From positions 1,244,001 through 1,308,000 of the forward strand of contig BSYQ01000007.1 in NCBI GenBank assembly GCA_030272585.1: 64,000 nt of DNA, written 5' to 3'. This DNA comes from Bryopsis sp. KO-2023. Lineage: Eukaryota > Chlorophyta > Ulvophyceae > Bryopsidales > Bryopsidaceae. Below are positions 24,447 through 35,900 of this stretch, one piece after another. The notes beneath the pieces were generated by a model. The model was given only the letters and a program-made list of their open reading frames with translations. It was not told where the DNA came from and made no database searches. A program made the translations under genes and the position numbers. Every line of letters starts with the position of its first letter. The first letter of the stretch is position 1.

Positions 24447-26854
24447 TTAACACAAGTTGGCCCTCTTTGCCGGCTTGGCATTAGGATGACCCCAGCCAAG
24501 ATCCAAACCACAATCATTCTGCTTTGAAGAGGCATCATACCACTCCGCAAGGGCAGCTGAACCTCCAACCAAACCTCCCTGACCCTCAGTGGTCGCTTCC
24601 GTGTGACTGTAATCCTTACGGTGGTTCACCATACCATCGTTGAACAGGGGTGCTCCGAAAAGATGTCCATAAGGAATGAACTTTTGGGGCTTGAATGAAC
24701 CCTGGAACTCCAACATGGCCGACTCCACAATCACCGGATGCCTTTCGCTGAAAGGGAACTCGGGCGTCTGAATCCATGGCCCGTTGTCTCTTCCGAACCA
24801 CATGTACTGGCCAGGAAGGTTGGCATCAATGTGAGAGTTGTACGAAGGTTTGTGCCACATAAAGGTTGGGTAGTTAGACCCAAATCCTGAAACCCAACTC
24901 CTACCACTGGAACCCAAGAGGTAATTGATCTGATGCTTGCCATAGTTGAACAACCTGGCTGCGTATGCCAAGTCGATGGAGGAGTCGGTCTGAGCATATT
25001 CCCTCATGAACTTGGAGTGGGCAAGAACCAAAGCGGCGGCATTGGAAGCTGCTCTGGACGCTCCCCAATGGAAGGGGTATGCAAGCCCCTTGGGTGTGTG
25101 AGGAACCCTCTGCTCCAGGTACTGGTCATAAAGAATCTTGGCGCCTACATGGTATTTGGCCTTTCTTGCGGGGTCAACTTGGTACATGAGTGTATGCAGG
25201 GCGGGTGTCTTATCGTTGGTGGTCAAAGCCCAGCCATACCCGAACCTTGCCACGAAACTGTCGTAAAAGGTTCGGGCATCTTTCCTGTACTTCTTATTGC
25301 CTGATGCGGCATACATCCAACCAGCGGCCCACACCAGCTCGTCGTCAAACCCGTTGGATGGGTACAGCTTGGCCATGATCTGGAGACAAGGATTTGGACT
25401 GACCTGGTACGACCTCCTGTATCTGAATGCCATGCTGTACAGGTCCTTGGCATGATCCAAGGCTTCCTTGGAGAAAGCACTGTCCACATCCTTGAAAACA
25501 ATGGAGGTAGCGGCCAGAGCCGCTGCCGCCTCAGCAACTGCCTCAGTAGCAGGGTCATTTGGTGTTGCGTAACAACTCTCGCCCCAGCCATCGTTCAACC
25601 ACATCTCCTTATGTTCCAGAGGTCCGAAGTAGTTGAAGTCATGGGTACTGTTTCCAAACATGGCAACGATTCTGTTGGGTGCAGAGTGCGAGCTGATCAA
25701 GAATTCCGCTCCCCATCGAATGTACGACAATGCATTGTCGAGGTCCCCAGTTTTCTTGAATCCTTCGGGGAAGTCCTTGACAGACCATGCCAAGTGAGTG
25801 ACTGTGAAACTGGAAGGCATCAACATCTTCAAGTTACTTCCCCCAGCCTCGGTAAAACCCTTGCTGAGGTCCTCTCCACTTGGTCCCTTACAGCTGAAGC
25901 ACGAGTCCCCACGCCTAAAGTTGTGGAATGAAAGAAGTCGTTGGTAAGTGGACGGACGAAGAAGGTGTGACATAAACAAGAGACGGGTCGCTTGACCAGT
26001 GTAACAAGTTGGAGTCGTTTTGTCCAAGCCGGGAAAGCTTACCAGGCAAATCTGTGCCTATCGAGAATTCCGGTTTGGTGGGCTTCGTAGAGCATGAGAG
26101 ACATGTGGAGCGCAGTATCGTACGGCCAGCGGGGGCTGGAGCCTGGGTCAGGGAAGACAGGATCTTTCGAAGCCTCTTGGACAGCTGCGGAGACACGACT
26201 GTTTGGTGAGTATCGAGCTTGTCATAACCTGGAAAAGCAAAAGGATCCGAGCATTGATAGACGTTTACTTGCGGCATCGCCTCCTGTGGTTGGGGTCCAT
26301 CCCTGCTGGTTGCCTATCGGGCAAACACCGTCGGCGATGCAGCCCTTTCCTGCACACCTAGCGTCGCATCTGCTCTTCCAGGTCAAACCGTCGGCACAGA
26401 CTGGTCGGTACACCCCTTCGTCTGGGCAAGAGCAAGCTGCCAGGAAGGAAAAGAAAAAAATTCGTAAAAACAGTGGGCAGCTGGTGTGAACTTGTCCGCA
26501 AGAATGAAACTTTGTGGGCAAAACAGCGTGCTGCAGAGAATTTCTTGTCTTACTTCCAAAAGTCTCCGGGCACTGGCAAACTCCTTGCGCTGCAACTTCG
26601 ACTCTAGCGCACTTCGCAATACAGGCGTTTCCGTAAGTCTGGTCGTCCGTTCCGCACACCGGTGTGTATGTGGCGTCGCAGTCGCAGAATGCTGTGAAAA
26701 CACAAGCGAGCCCCTTACTGCAGCTGTGAAAAGAACAAAAAGCATACTATGCTCGCAAGGAAACTCATTGCCACTTACGAGGATCTGCAGCACTAGCGAC
26801 AGTGGCCAAGAGTGCTACGACAACGCAACCGAAGACGCGCTGTCGGAGAGCCAT
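24447..26854 (-). CDS. Secreted glycoside hydrolase family 9 protein with two Kazal domains
   Basis: Five exons, 26854-26779, 26691-26554, 26436-26269, 26184-26043 and 25914-24447, encode 663 aa. Exon 1 is a signal peptide (MALRQRVFGCVVVALLATVASA). Exons 2 and 3 each encode one Kazal-type module: CDCDATYTPVCGTDDQTYGN, then CSCPDEGVYRPVCADGLTWK. The GH9 (alpha/alpha)6 domain begins with WPYDTALHMSLMLYEAHQTG and WRGDS and continues through TVTHLAWSV, NDGWGESCYATPND, DDELVWAAGWMYAA, YLLGSSGRSWVSGFGSNYP and HTEATTEGQGG. GH9 enzymes usually cut beta-1,4-glucan. The DAGD aspartate pair normally found after the start motif reads EAGG here (about residues 197-200), so catalysis by the usual route is doubtful, although a Glu is retained near the C-terminus. 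The module order suggests a wall or matrix protein protected from proteases (inference). Confidence 0.92.
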
Positions 26855-29257
26855 TGTAATAGACGCGTTTGGCAGGCTTCACCCTTGATTCCAACAACCT
26901 GCGACACACAGATACCCCGGGCGACTTCGGGCTGTTTCGGTTGCAAATTGAAAAGAAGAATCGAACTACTTGAATGTCACGGGCGTTGGCTTTGTACCTC
27001 CAAACCAGCGAAAAACCACAAAGCAATAACGACGTTGAATGAGTGATCGCGAATTGCAACAACGAGATCATACTGATGAATTCAACAGCCATGCTCCCCT
27101 AGAGGCAAAAACGGACATGAGGTTCAAGGTGAAGCCACCGGAGAACCTCAACCCGCACCACCTGCGAATGTCCAGAACTTCCCAGAATGGAGGGTATGCA
27201 GACCTGTTTTCTGGTGTTATCTGTGGTGTCACTCGGAGGAACACCGAGTAGATCGACTCAACAGGCTGACTGCTCGTGCACGTGGGTATATCTGTCGGAA
27301 TTTGGAAGTGGTGAGGGATATTGTGCAAACTATTAGATTATTGTTGATAATATATTAGGTGCAGCTCGGGAACGTCTCAATTCTGGCTGGTCCAAATTCC
27401 CCTCTGGCGTACTTCAGCAGACAGCTTATCCAGACAGCTCCCTCTGGATCAAAAGCTGGAATGACTCCCTATCCACCCCCGTGCAAAATAATTGTCTAAT
27501 GGAGAGTGAAACGGAGATGGATTATATGTGGTCTGACAGTGCAGGCAACATCACAGAAGTAAATCTAGGGTTTTTCCAGAGCTGGATTTATCAGAGTCAT
27601 GAAAGTCTTCCTGCAAGTGTCCTTCGTTAAACAGCAAATTCCTCCATTATTTGATTTTGACCTGTCTTTTTTTGAACCATCCAGTCCCCACCCGCTCTCA
27701 GCAGACACCAACACATCAACCCCTTTCTCTTCTTTCTTTCTTTTTTTTTTCTTCCGGTAAAAAGGGGATGAAGAATCCTGATAAAATATGTTGGTGGTTG
27801 CTTTCTTTCAGCTCTCTCTTTGAAAACAAAACACTGCTGAGAGCTCCACACAATTCTCTTTGGCAAATCTGTTTTTTCTTTTATCGATTTCCCAAGGATA
27901 AAAAAAGCTTCCCCCCTCGACCCCAACCCCGACCCCTCGACCCCCCACCCCACAACGCATGTTTGTATAGGACAAACCGTGAAAAGATCGAAATTTGAAG
28001 TGAAAAAGAGTGGAAAGAATTCGTGGGCAAAGTCTGAATGTATGTGCATATGAAATCGATTTTCTTTTTTGCTTCCTTCCCTCCTCCCCGATCCCTTTCC
28101 CTTTCCCCCAAACCCACTCTTCCCAGCCCTTTTTTTTTCCCTTTTAGCATCCCTGGCTTCAGATTAATTAGGATATCCACAATGTTCTCATCGAAATGAG
28201 GTGATTTGAGCGTTTTTGTGAGAGAACGTAAAATGACCCGATGCACGCATCCTTGAAAGTTTCGTTAGAAAAGGGAAAACACATATATCTCCCTGTGTCA
28301 AAAATTCCGTCCTTATTTGACAAACAAAGCCTTTTCTTCTCAATTTTTGTTTCCTTTTTTTTTCTCTTTCTTTTTTTTTTTCTTCCTTCCCTTCTCGAGG
28401 GTTTTTCATCGTTTTTGTTTCTGGTATTCTCACCTCACCACCGCCACGAGCTGTCATGTTCAAAACAACCCCCCAAACAACCCCTTTCAACTTCTTGAAA
28501 AAGCCCATCAAATCCTAACCCCTTCCTGAGCAAAATTCCCGAACTCTGGTGGATAAAGATTGAGAAACACCACATTTCCCCCGAAACAAACGGCACCGTT
28601 TTTTTTTCTTTCCCTTTTTGGCTTGTCTTCACAAACCCCTCCTCGTTTCTTTTCAACTTGGATGAAGGAAAAAAAGAAAGAAAAAAAACAGCACTCTTTT
28701 CAGCTGATTACATACACAAACGTATTTTTCTTTCTTTTTTTGTCCCCTTTTTTTGGGGGTAATTTCTCTCTCTTGTTATAAAATGACTGTTGCTGACTTT
28801 TGAAAAAGGTAATGGATAATTCATTCTGCCCCTCGCAAGCATTCTTCTAACGAAAACTGCAAGGATGACCCCACATTAATTCTAAGACGACCTACTTTTC
28901 TTTTCCGAGTCTAAAAAAAAAAATCACAACTCATTGAATAGCTAAAGGAAAAAGAGAAAAAAAAACCCAGCCAAAACCAAATTTAAACCAAACCACAAAT
29001 GGTTTCGTTCTAAAAATATAACCACATGTCACAACCCTTTTCTTTTCTCTCTTTTCTTTTTCTCTTTTTTTTAACCTGATTTCTTCTTGCCGGGTTCTTG
29101 CAAATATGTACATATAGCTATATATATATATATATTCCTTTCTTTTCTTAATTTAAAAGTAAATTTTTTAACTTTTAATTCGTCTTTTCTCTCTTTTTTT
29201 TAGTTCGGTCGGTCGATGCTTTTGGGCTCGTGGTGTAGGCGGGCAAGCTAGTATTAG
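26855..29257. other. Gene-poor region upstream of GH9, pyrimidine-rich on + strand
   Basis: The first 500 bp should hold the GH9 promoter. From about 27650 to 29220 the + strand is dominated by T and C, with TTTCTTT-type tracts, and has a C-rich cluster at 27911-27951. A TA repeat lies at 29118-29134. Short frames at 27039-27251 and 27357-27497 lack family resemblance and do not splice together cleanly. No gene is called. Confidence 0.5.
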
Positions 29258-30776
29258 TCATCCTCGTAGATTTTGCACCACCAACAATTTCCTCGATCCC
29301 ACCATCATCCCTAACATGAAACACACCACATGACTGATATGCAAGCCTGAGTTCAACACCTCAGTCTGACTACTCTTATTCGCCTTCTCTTGAAAAACAA
29401 CCCTGCTGCTATGCCTGTTATGATGAATTTTTGATGATGTTCTCTGGACAACCCCACCCTTCCCGTCGCCGATCCGTAGCGGATCGTAATAAAGCCCCTG
29501 TTTCTTCTTCAACATGCTTTTTTTCGGCTTTTTTCTGCTCTGGTGAAAGACTTTTTCGCTTTGGCCGGTGTCCAAAGCTTTCCAAAGCTCGTCCCTGGTG
29601 CAACGGGTTCGGGGTTTCGTTCGCACCTGCACAAAAAGAGATTCTGGCTCGCTGAGGAGAGGGTTTTGGTGCCCCATGGAAGCATGCCGAACCCTCCTCC
29701 GCGGTTTCTCATCGAGGGATCTGGTCGACGGAATGTTGAATCTGTCGAACCTGCAAAAGATTCAGCCGAGTCCCAAAATTTATTCTCAGCAGTTTCGCCA
29801 CACCAACCACCCTGTCAACTTGAACAAGTGCTTTTTTTTTAACTCATTTCTATTTTCAGAAGCTGGGCTGATGTAGCCAATTAATGAAGCGAGCGACGCA
29901 TATCACTAAAATCTTCTTGATCCAGAAACCAAAAGTCTACGAAAGCACTGTAACGGGCGAAAGCACTGTAACGGGCGAATACCATCCGCCTGCTGCTCTG
30001 GGAACTCTTTTTTTTTTAAATAGAAGAGCTACAGATGCAGTTTTTGTTTTTTCTTCGACGACACTTGTATTGGTTAATTTTTGCATTTTTGCTTTCCCCA
30101 AATGCGTCAAAGTTCACCTGGATGATTGCACTCTCCTGTGGCCAATGGGTAGATGCAAGGATGACATGGGTCCAAAGCCTGAGCTTGAACCCCTCCCCCT
30201 TGCAGCCGATGCTGGAGGATTTGCCGATCGCAAAGTCTCATCCTGCCATCGCTTCATTGAAGACCGCCGAGCCTGAAAAATATAATGTCCAAAAATAAAA
30301 CTAAATAAATATTAATCAAATAATATAATATAAAAGGAATAAAATAATATAATAATATAATAAAAAATGAATAATAAAACAATAAAATATACTAATAATC
30401 CTTCAGAAAACCCCTTTGCGCAAACACACACAAAAGAGCAAAGCAAATAAAAATAAAAGAAAGAGAGACTATTGAGTTGAAAGTGAAATCAATTTTCTGT
30501 TTAAAAAAAAAAAAGCAAAGAGAAGAAAGAAAAAGAAAAAGAGGACTACAGGGTTAGGAAGTAGAATTAATTGTCTCGAAGATTCGGTAAGAAATAAATT
30601 AAGAAATATTTGATTTTCTATTTGTTCACCTTCTGTAGAAAGCTGACGGTGGGCTTCATGTACGCTGGGTCCCTGCTCCGTACAAATTTGATTTCTGGAA
30701 CAGAGTCGTTTGAAAATGGTGGCTCCTGTCCAGAGTATGATGGGCTGTTGCTCTGTCGAAGTTTCTCCGTCTTCAT
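29258..30776 (-). CDS. Unrecognised basic, Ser-rich protein, at least three exons
   Basis: I recognise no family. Three minus-strand exons are linked by good signals and matching phase: 30776 (or an acceptor at 30787)-30630 ending CTACAGAAG|gtgaac; 30272-30118 after an attttcag acceptor, ending TCATCCAG|gtgaac; and 29750-29258 after cttttgcag. The frame reads MKTEKLRQSNSPSYSG, SVPEIKFVRSRDPAYMKPTV, SSMKRWQDETLRSANPPAS, GHRRVQSSRFDRFNIPSTRS, LDEKPRRRVRHASMG, then a Lys-rich stretch. It is rich in Ser, Arg and Lys and probably disordered, with many possible phosphosites (RRSS, QSSR). The C-terminus beyond about 29400 is uncertain because a further short intron is possible, and the 5' end may lie in the CpG-rich block near 31.1-31.6 kb. 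About 260 aa as drawn. No membrane segment or signal peptide. Confidence 0.5.
29941..29976. repeat. 18-bp direct tandem repeat (2 copies)
   Basis: The unit gaaagcactgtaacgggc occurs twice in a row without mismatch, inside the second intron of the unrecognised minus-strand gene. Confidence 0.9.
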
Positions 30777-32998
30777 TGTCACAATTGCTACTGTAGTCGT
30801 CGTAGTAGTTTTGTATTTGACAAACACAAAAAAAAGAATATTCTCGTCTTTTGCTTCGAAGTCAATCCGTAGATTTCCTAATCTGCATGGAAAACGCAAC
30901 ACAACGATTTTTCACTTCTCCATTCAAAAACCTACAGGAAAGGCTCCATCAAAACAATGACAATTGCAATATGTCATTTCTGGAATGCAAAAGCTGAAAT
31001 CGGCATAGTCAAATACTAGAACTCCATATGTGAATAATATTAAAATTTGGTACCAAAAAATGAAGCTTTGGGTAAGATCTTCATCGAGCATTTGGAAATT
31101 CGACTGCTTCCGTTTCTGCAATCCAGGATCGCCTGATCGAGGATCGGAGAAGGACGGTCGCCACGGACCGCAGCGCGCAGATCGATCTACGGGGTTTCTG
31201 GCATGTGTGGTCGAGAATTCGAGTCCCCCGACGTCCCAGCGCCTTTTCGTTCGTCTACTAAACCCCGGCGTGCTAATGGGCCGCGATCACGATGCCGGAC
31301 GAGAATCCATGTGTGTCGCCCAGCGTGCGAATGACGCACACGCGCGCGCGTCCTTCGAATTTCCCTCCGGATGCTGCGTAAATTCGAGTCAGAGCAGAAA
31401 ACAACAGCGGCGAAACGATGAGCAAAACTATCGCCAGCTGCTGCTGCTGCTGGGGAACAGCGGCTCGCGGATGGCGCCATAGAGCCGCCGCCTGTGCGTG
31501 TGCACAGCGAATGGTACTCACCGCTGGGTGCCCTAGCTTTCGTTTTTACTGCACGCGCGTTCTCATCAGTAGACACAGCTTGACGACTTCCCAACCAATA
31601 GTGCGGCAGATTAAAAAGGGGCGAACGACAGACCGTGTCGTTCAACACAACCCACGATACAAAAAGTTAAATAACGCTCTCGCTACACCGGACGCGCGTT
31701 GAACTACAGGGGGACCCTGGATTGCCTTACCCACTATCAAGATCCAATTCACGTTGTTACAATACGTGGAGACTAAGCGATATTTTGAAATCGTTATTTT
31801 TTTTTTCCTGGAGATTCGGAGGGGAGGGGGAACTAAAAGGGAGGGGCCAGGCACAGGCGAAATGACGTGATGCTGCGATGATCAGTACCGAGTGTTTGAG
31901 AGACGTCCAAAGACGTTGGTCAAGTACACTCACAAGGTACACGAAGGGGCCGCCTGCCATCCCCTCAGTGAAGAAACTCGACGTCCAAGTACAGATACCC
32001 AGATGGGCTGTGCTGTGGGGGTGCCAGGAGTGAGTGTCGTCCCTTCTGGTCGCCAACAAGGAAATGAGTTCTCGTAACGGTCAAGTGGTCGGTTACGTTG
32101 TGTAACGCACCTCTCTCGTCGAGATTGTTTGATGATTCGTTTCGATTCGATTTGTGGGATGGACAAGCAACAAACAAACAAACAAATAATTATGACAAAT
32201 AATAATAAATAATGATTTTTTTGGGGAGATAAATACATGGAATGGACAGGCATCTATAGAAACTTGGTTCAGTCTTGATGCATGGAGTTGTTCTTGGCGA
32301 TTACAATGCAGAAATGCATGTTTTTGAAAAACCGCAAAGAGCAGTGTGGAACGATTCTTACAAAACACACACGTTCATACAAACAAAAAGACACCCCCCC
32401 TTATTTATATATATATAAAACACCCCCCCTTATTTATATATATATAAAACACCCCCCCTTTTTCAGCTCCTTCAGCTCGTGCTAAACTGATTCCATTCAT
32501 CTAAAGAAAAAACCTCCATCTTCGTCCATCCAATTTTACGATGTGTGATAGTTGGAAAGTCCAGTCAAACAAATATATATCGTTTACATCAAACCAGGCA
32601 ACCCTTGCCAAAACACTTCCCCATCATTTCCGATTCAAAGACAACACAAAGAAGAGCTTCACTTCTCTACCAACCCTCCGCCCCTCTCCTTTTTTTTGCA
32701 AAGGAAAAAATCTCCCCTCCCCCCCAACCCAACCAACTCATCCACAGATGCATCTGTGGCAAGTCAATGACAAGCTAAAAAACAGCTCACCCACATCGTA
32801 TGGCCTGCAACGGTCCTCCCAATAATGCAACGATTGAGCAAAACTAATGGAAAAAAAAAATGAAGGGCTGGAAAATTAGTATCGATCGAGAAAACCCTCC
32901 CTTAATCCCTTAACCTCTTGGAACTTTTTGCCCCCACCCCCACCCACTGTGGCTAAAAACACTTCCCCCAACCCCCAGTTTCGATATTATTATTATCA
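30777..32998. other. Region between unrecognised gene and ABCG 3' end
   Basis: From about 31130 to 31700 the sequence is strikingly CpG-rich (for example acgcgcgcgcg near 31339) with a CTG run near 31440, unlike the AT-rich flanks. It may be the promoter or first exon of the minus-strand gene to its left. Several frames are open there on both strands, none recognisable. The remainder, 31700-32998, is AT-rich 3' flank of the ABCG gene. Confidence 0.45.
32391..32460. repeat. 29-bp minisatellite, about 2.3 copies
   Basis: The unit is acaccccccc followed by ttatttatatatatataaa. Two identical full copies start at 32391 and 32420, and a third begins at 32449 with the C-run before diverging. It lies in the 3' flank of the ABCG gene. 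Confidence 0.9.
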
Positions 32999-35900
32999 TC
33001 AACATGCGTTCGGTCTTCTGCCTAGATACAGCAAAACGATGCATGTCCCCAAATGCAGCAATAAAAGAAACAACCCCAGAATCCCAACTGTGCCAGTGAA
33101 AGGCATATTATGACTAAAAAATTCAAGAATCGTGTCGCCAGACATAGTACAAGTTTCTCCGTTCTCTTCGGAAATCCTGTCAGCAAAAAATGAAATGGCT
33201 CCCGGAGAAATGCCAGATATCGAACTCAGTTGCGTCGTCGAGTCTGACACAGTATCACAAGGAAATGAGAATTCCCTGTCCGCCATTTCGGCCGTCGCCA
33301 CCCCCTCGAAGGCATACCCCATTGCTGAAATCGATCTCAAGTTCCCCATCCAAGGAAATGCCATATCTTCTTTTCGAATGAAAAAATTGGCAAACAAGAG
33401 ATTGACAGCAATAACCCCCACCCCCAACATGAAAGCTAAATCGGCACTGGACACCACGGTCGCCGAAAGTTGAAGAATCTGTACGTACGGGAAAGGCACA
33501 TTTGACAGTGTCAAGCAAGGGAACGCATAGCCATAAACATGAAGATCAGCTATGACTAAACCACTTTGGACTTGGGCTCCAATACTTTTACTTATCCTAC
33601 AGGTTAGTGATATCTTCAATCAGCATACTGGCTGCTGATCAATGCCAGGGGGCTCAACCCAGACAAGCAAAGTCACAACCCATTACCCATTGCCGACCTA
33701 AAATTTGCACTTTCTCAATTTCTGTAGGTACTGCGGTCCCCTCTCGACATCAGTCGACCAAGGACCATATATTACCTGGAAGCAAACATGATTTTGATGA
33801 AATTCTGCAGGCTCTTTTGTTTTTACCTGGACGAAGATAAGAAACGCCAACAGCAGAATCACGACGTGTTTTCCCCATGCCACGATATCCTCCCTCAACC
33901 CCGTCATTCCGTACACGATCATAATGAACACCCCAGCATTCATCAAATTGAACGGCAAGTGCACCAGACTCTTGCAGAAATAGTAGGTGGAGGGGGAATA
34001 GAGCCTCGCACTCATGTCTGCCAGGAAAAACTGCCGATCGCTGGTGACCAGAGCCACGGACAAGTAGGGAAACAAGATGAGAATAATCATCACTAGGAAC
34101 AGGACTTGGAATCGGGTCAGCATTCCACTCGCATCCTTGGGGAGGTCGTAGAATATGGCCCCGATGAAAGTTGCTATCCAGGTGGCTGTCAGCATTCTTC
34201 CAGAAACATCGGACGGGTTTCTTGTGAGGGATAAGAAGGTTCGCCAGCTCAACAGGGTGCAATGCGTCCATGACGTTGTCAGACGCCTGGCCAGAAAAAG
34301 AAGCCAGGGAAAGTTAGGGGGGGGAAGGTTGATTTGGGTTGATGTTAGAGGTATATACAAGCAGGATTTTGTCCTTCTATTTTGGTTTCTCAGACTGGAA
34401 GACTTAACTTAGGTTGTGGCAATGATGGCAAGGTGTTCCTTTCTCAAGAAAGAAACATGATCGAAACTAGAACCCCATGCTTGGAAATTTAACAAGGTGA
34501 CAGCATTTTCTAGCTTTTTCTTTTTAAATGCTGTCGCCCTTCACATGAAAATCGAACGATGCAGATTCTTTTCAAAAGCGAGTATCTGTTACGGCTAGCA
34601 AAAAATAAATTAGCACAAGAAAATTGGTGAAGAAAGGGAAAAAAACAAGAACCTTTAAATCTGAACCAAAAAAAAAAAAGAGTGATAGAGAAAGGAGAAA
34701 GTGTGAGATCATCAGAAAAATATATATATATATACTCACTTGGATATGCATTGGGATGATGCATGTATGCAATGTGGAATCGACGTCTCATTTTTTGCAC
34801 TACCATTGGAAAGCTTCCTGTCCATCTTCAAATCGTTTTCCTCTGCTGATCCACCAGAACACAAATCGAATATTAAGCAACAATAGCCAGAAAAAAAAAC
34901 GTTTCACTTAATGACCCCACCGTTGGCAAAAACAAACCATGCTCTGAAAAACCCATCCTAATCTGCCAAAATCTGTGCCAAAAAAAACAACTTTCTCCCC
35001 TCCATAAAGATTTTGGCCCGGTGTTTGGATGGTTTTCCTTTTCGGGCACCTCTTTTTTTCTTCAAAAAGAAAAAAACTTGCATGTTGTGACCTACACCTT
35101 TGACGTCGACGGTGCCCCCCCCTTTTCCTCCCTGAGTCAGCCCCACCATTGGATTTCCTTCGAGATCTTGAGCGAGGTGCGTTTTCACAAAAGAATTTGC
35201 TGCGGCCTCGATTTCATGTTCGGAGTGCATGCTGGACATCGGCTCGGTCTACCATTGAAAAAGCAGAAAGGCCGTTCATCAATCAAAACAATTTATTTTA
35301 TTTTTTATTTTATTTTTTTTAAAGAACGACATACTGCATATGGATGCAAACTGTCTCAAGAAAAAGCAGAAAGACCGTTCATCAATCAAAATATTTTTAT
35401 TTATTTTCTTAAAAAGGAAAAACCCGGCACACTGCATATGAATGCAAACTGTCCCAACAATCAAACACCATAAAACCACCACCAATCGAGAAGCCGATCT
35501 CTGGCACCACTTCAAAAAGAAGCAGGCATTTCCCAGACGCCCTCCATCGAAAATACCTCCCAAGAATTAAAAAGCTGGAAACCTACCATCGGTTTGTCGA
35601 AGTCCGTAGATATGAGATCAATCGCCCATTCAGCAGCAAACCCATCGGTGGCATTATCATATTTATAGCCCAGAGTTTCAGAAAACCAAGGCACCACCCC
35701 ATCCGGAGCCCCGACATACATCGTTCTTCCCCTGGACAGCATGACCACCGAATTGAACATGTTCCAGATTTCAATCCTGGGCTGGTGGATGGAAATCACC
35801 ACGGTGTGTCCGAAGTCTACAGCCAGGGTGCGCAAATATTGCATGACGTTGAGGGCAGTGAAACTGTCGAGGCCCGAGGTGGGTTCATCTAAGAAGAGAA

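Noticed and set aside
27039..27497. Possible small two-exon gene on the + strand upstream of GH9
   Set aside because: The 70-codon frame and the 45-codon frame after the acceptor at 27357 do not splice with a coherent phase and match no family.
31273..31521. Minus-strand 82-codon frame with a hydrophobic stretch
   Set aside because: It could be a first exon, but competing frames overlap it on both strands and no donor gives a coherent junction to the next exon.
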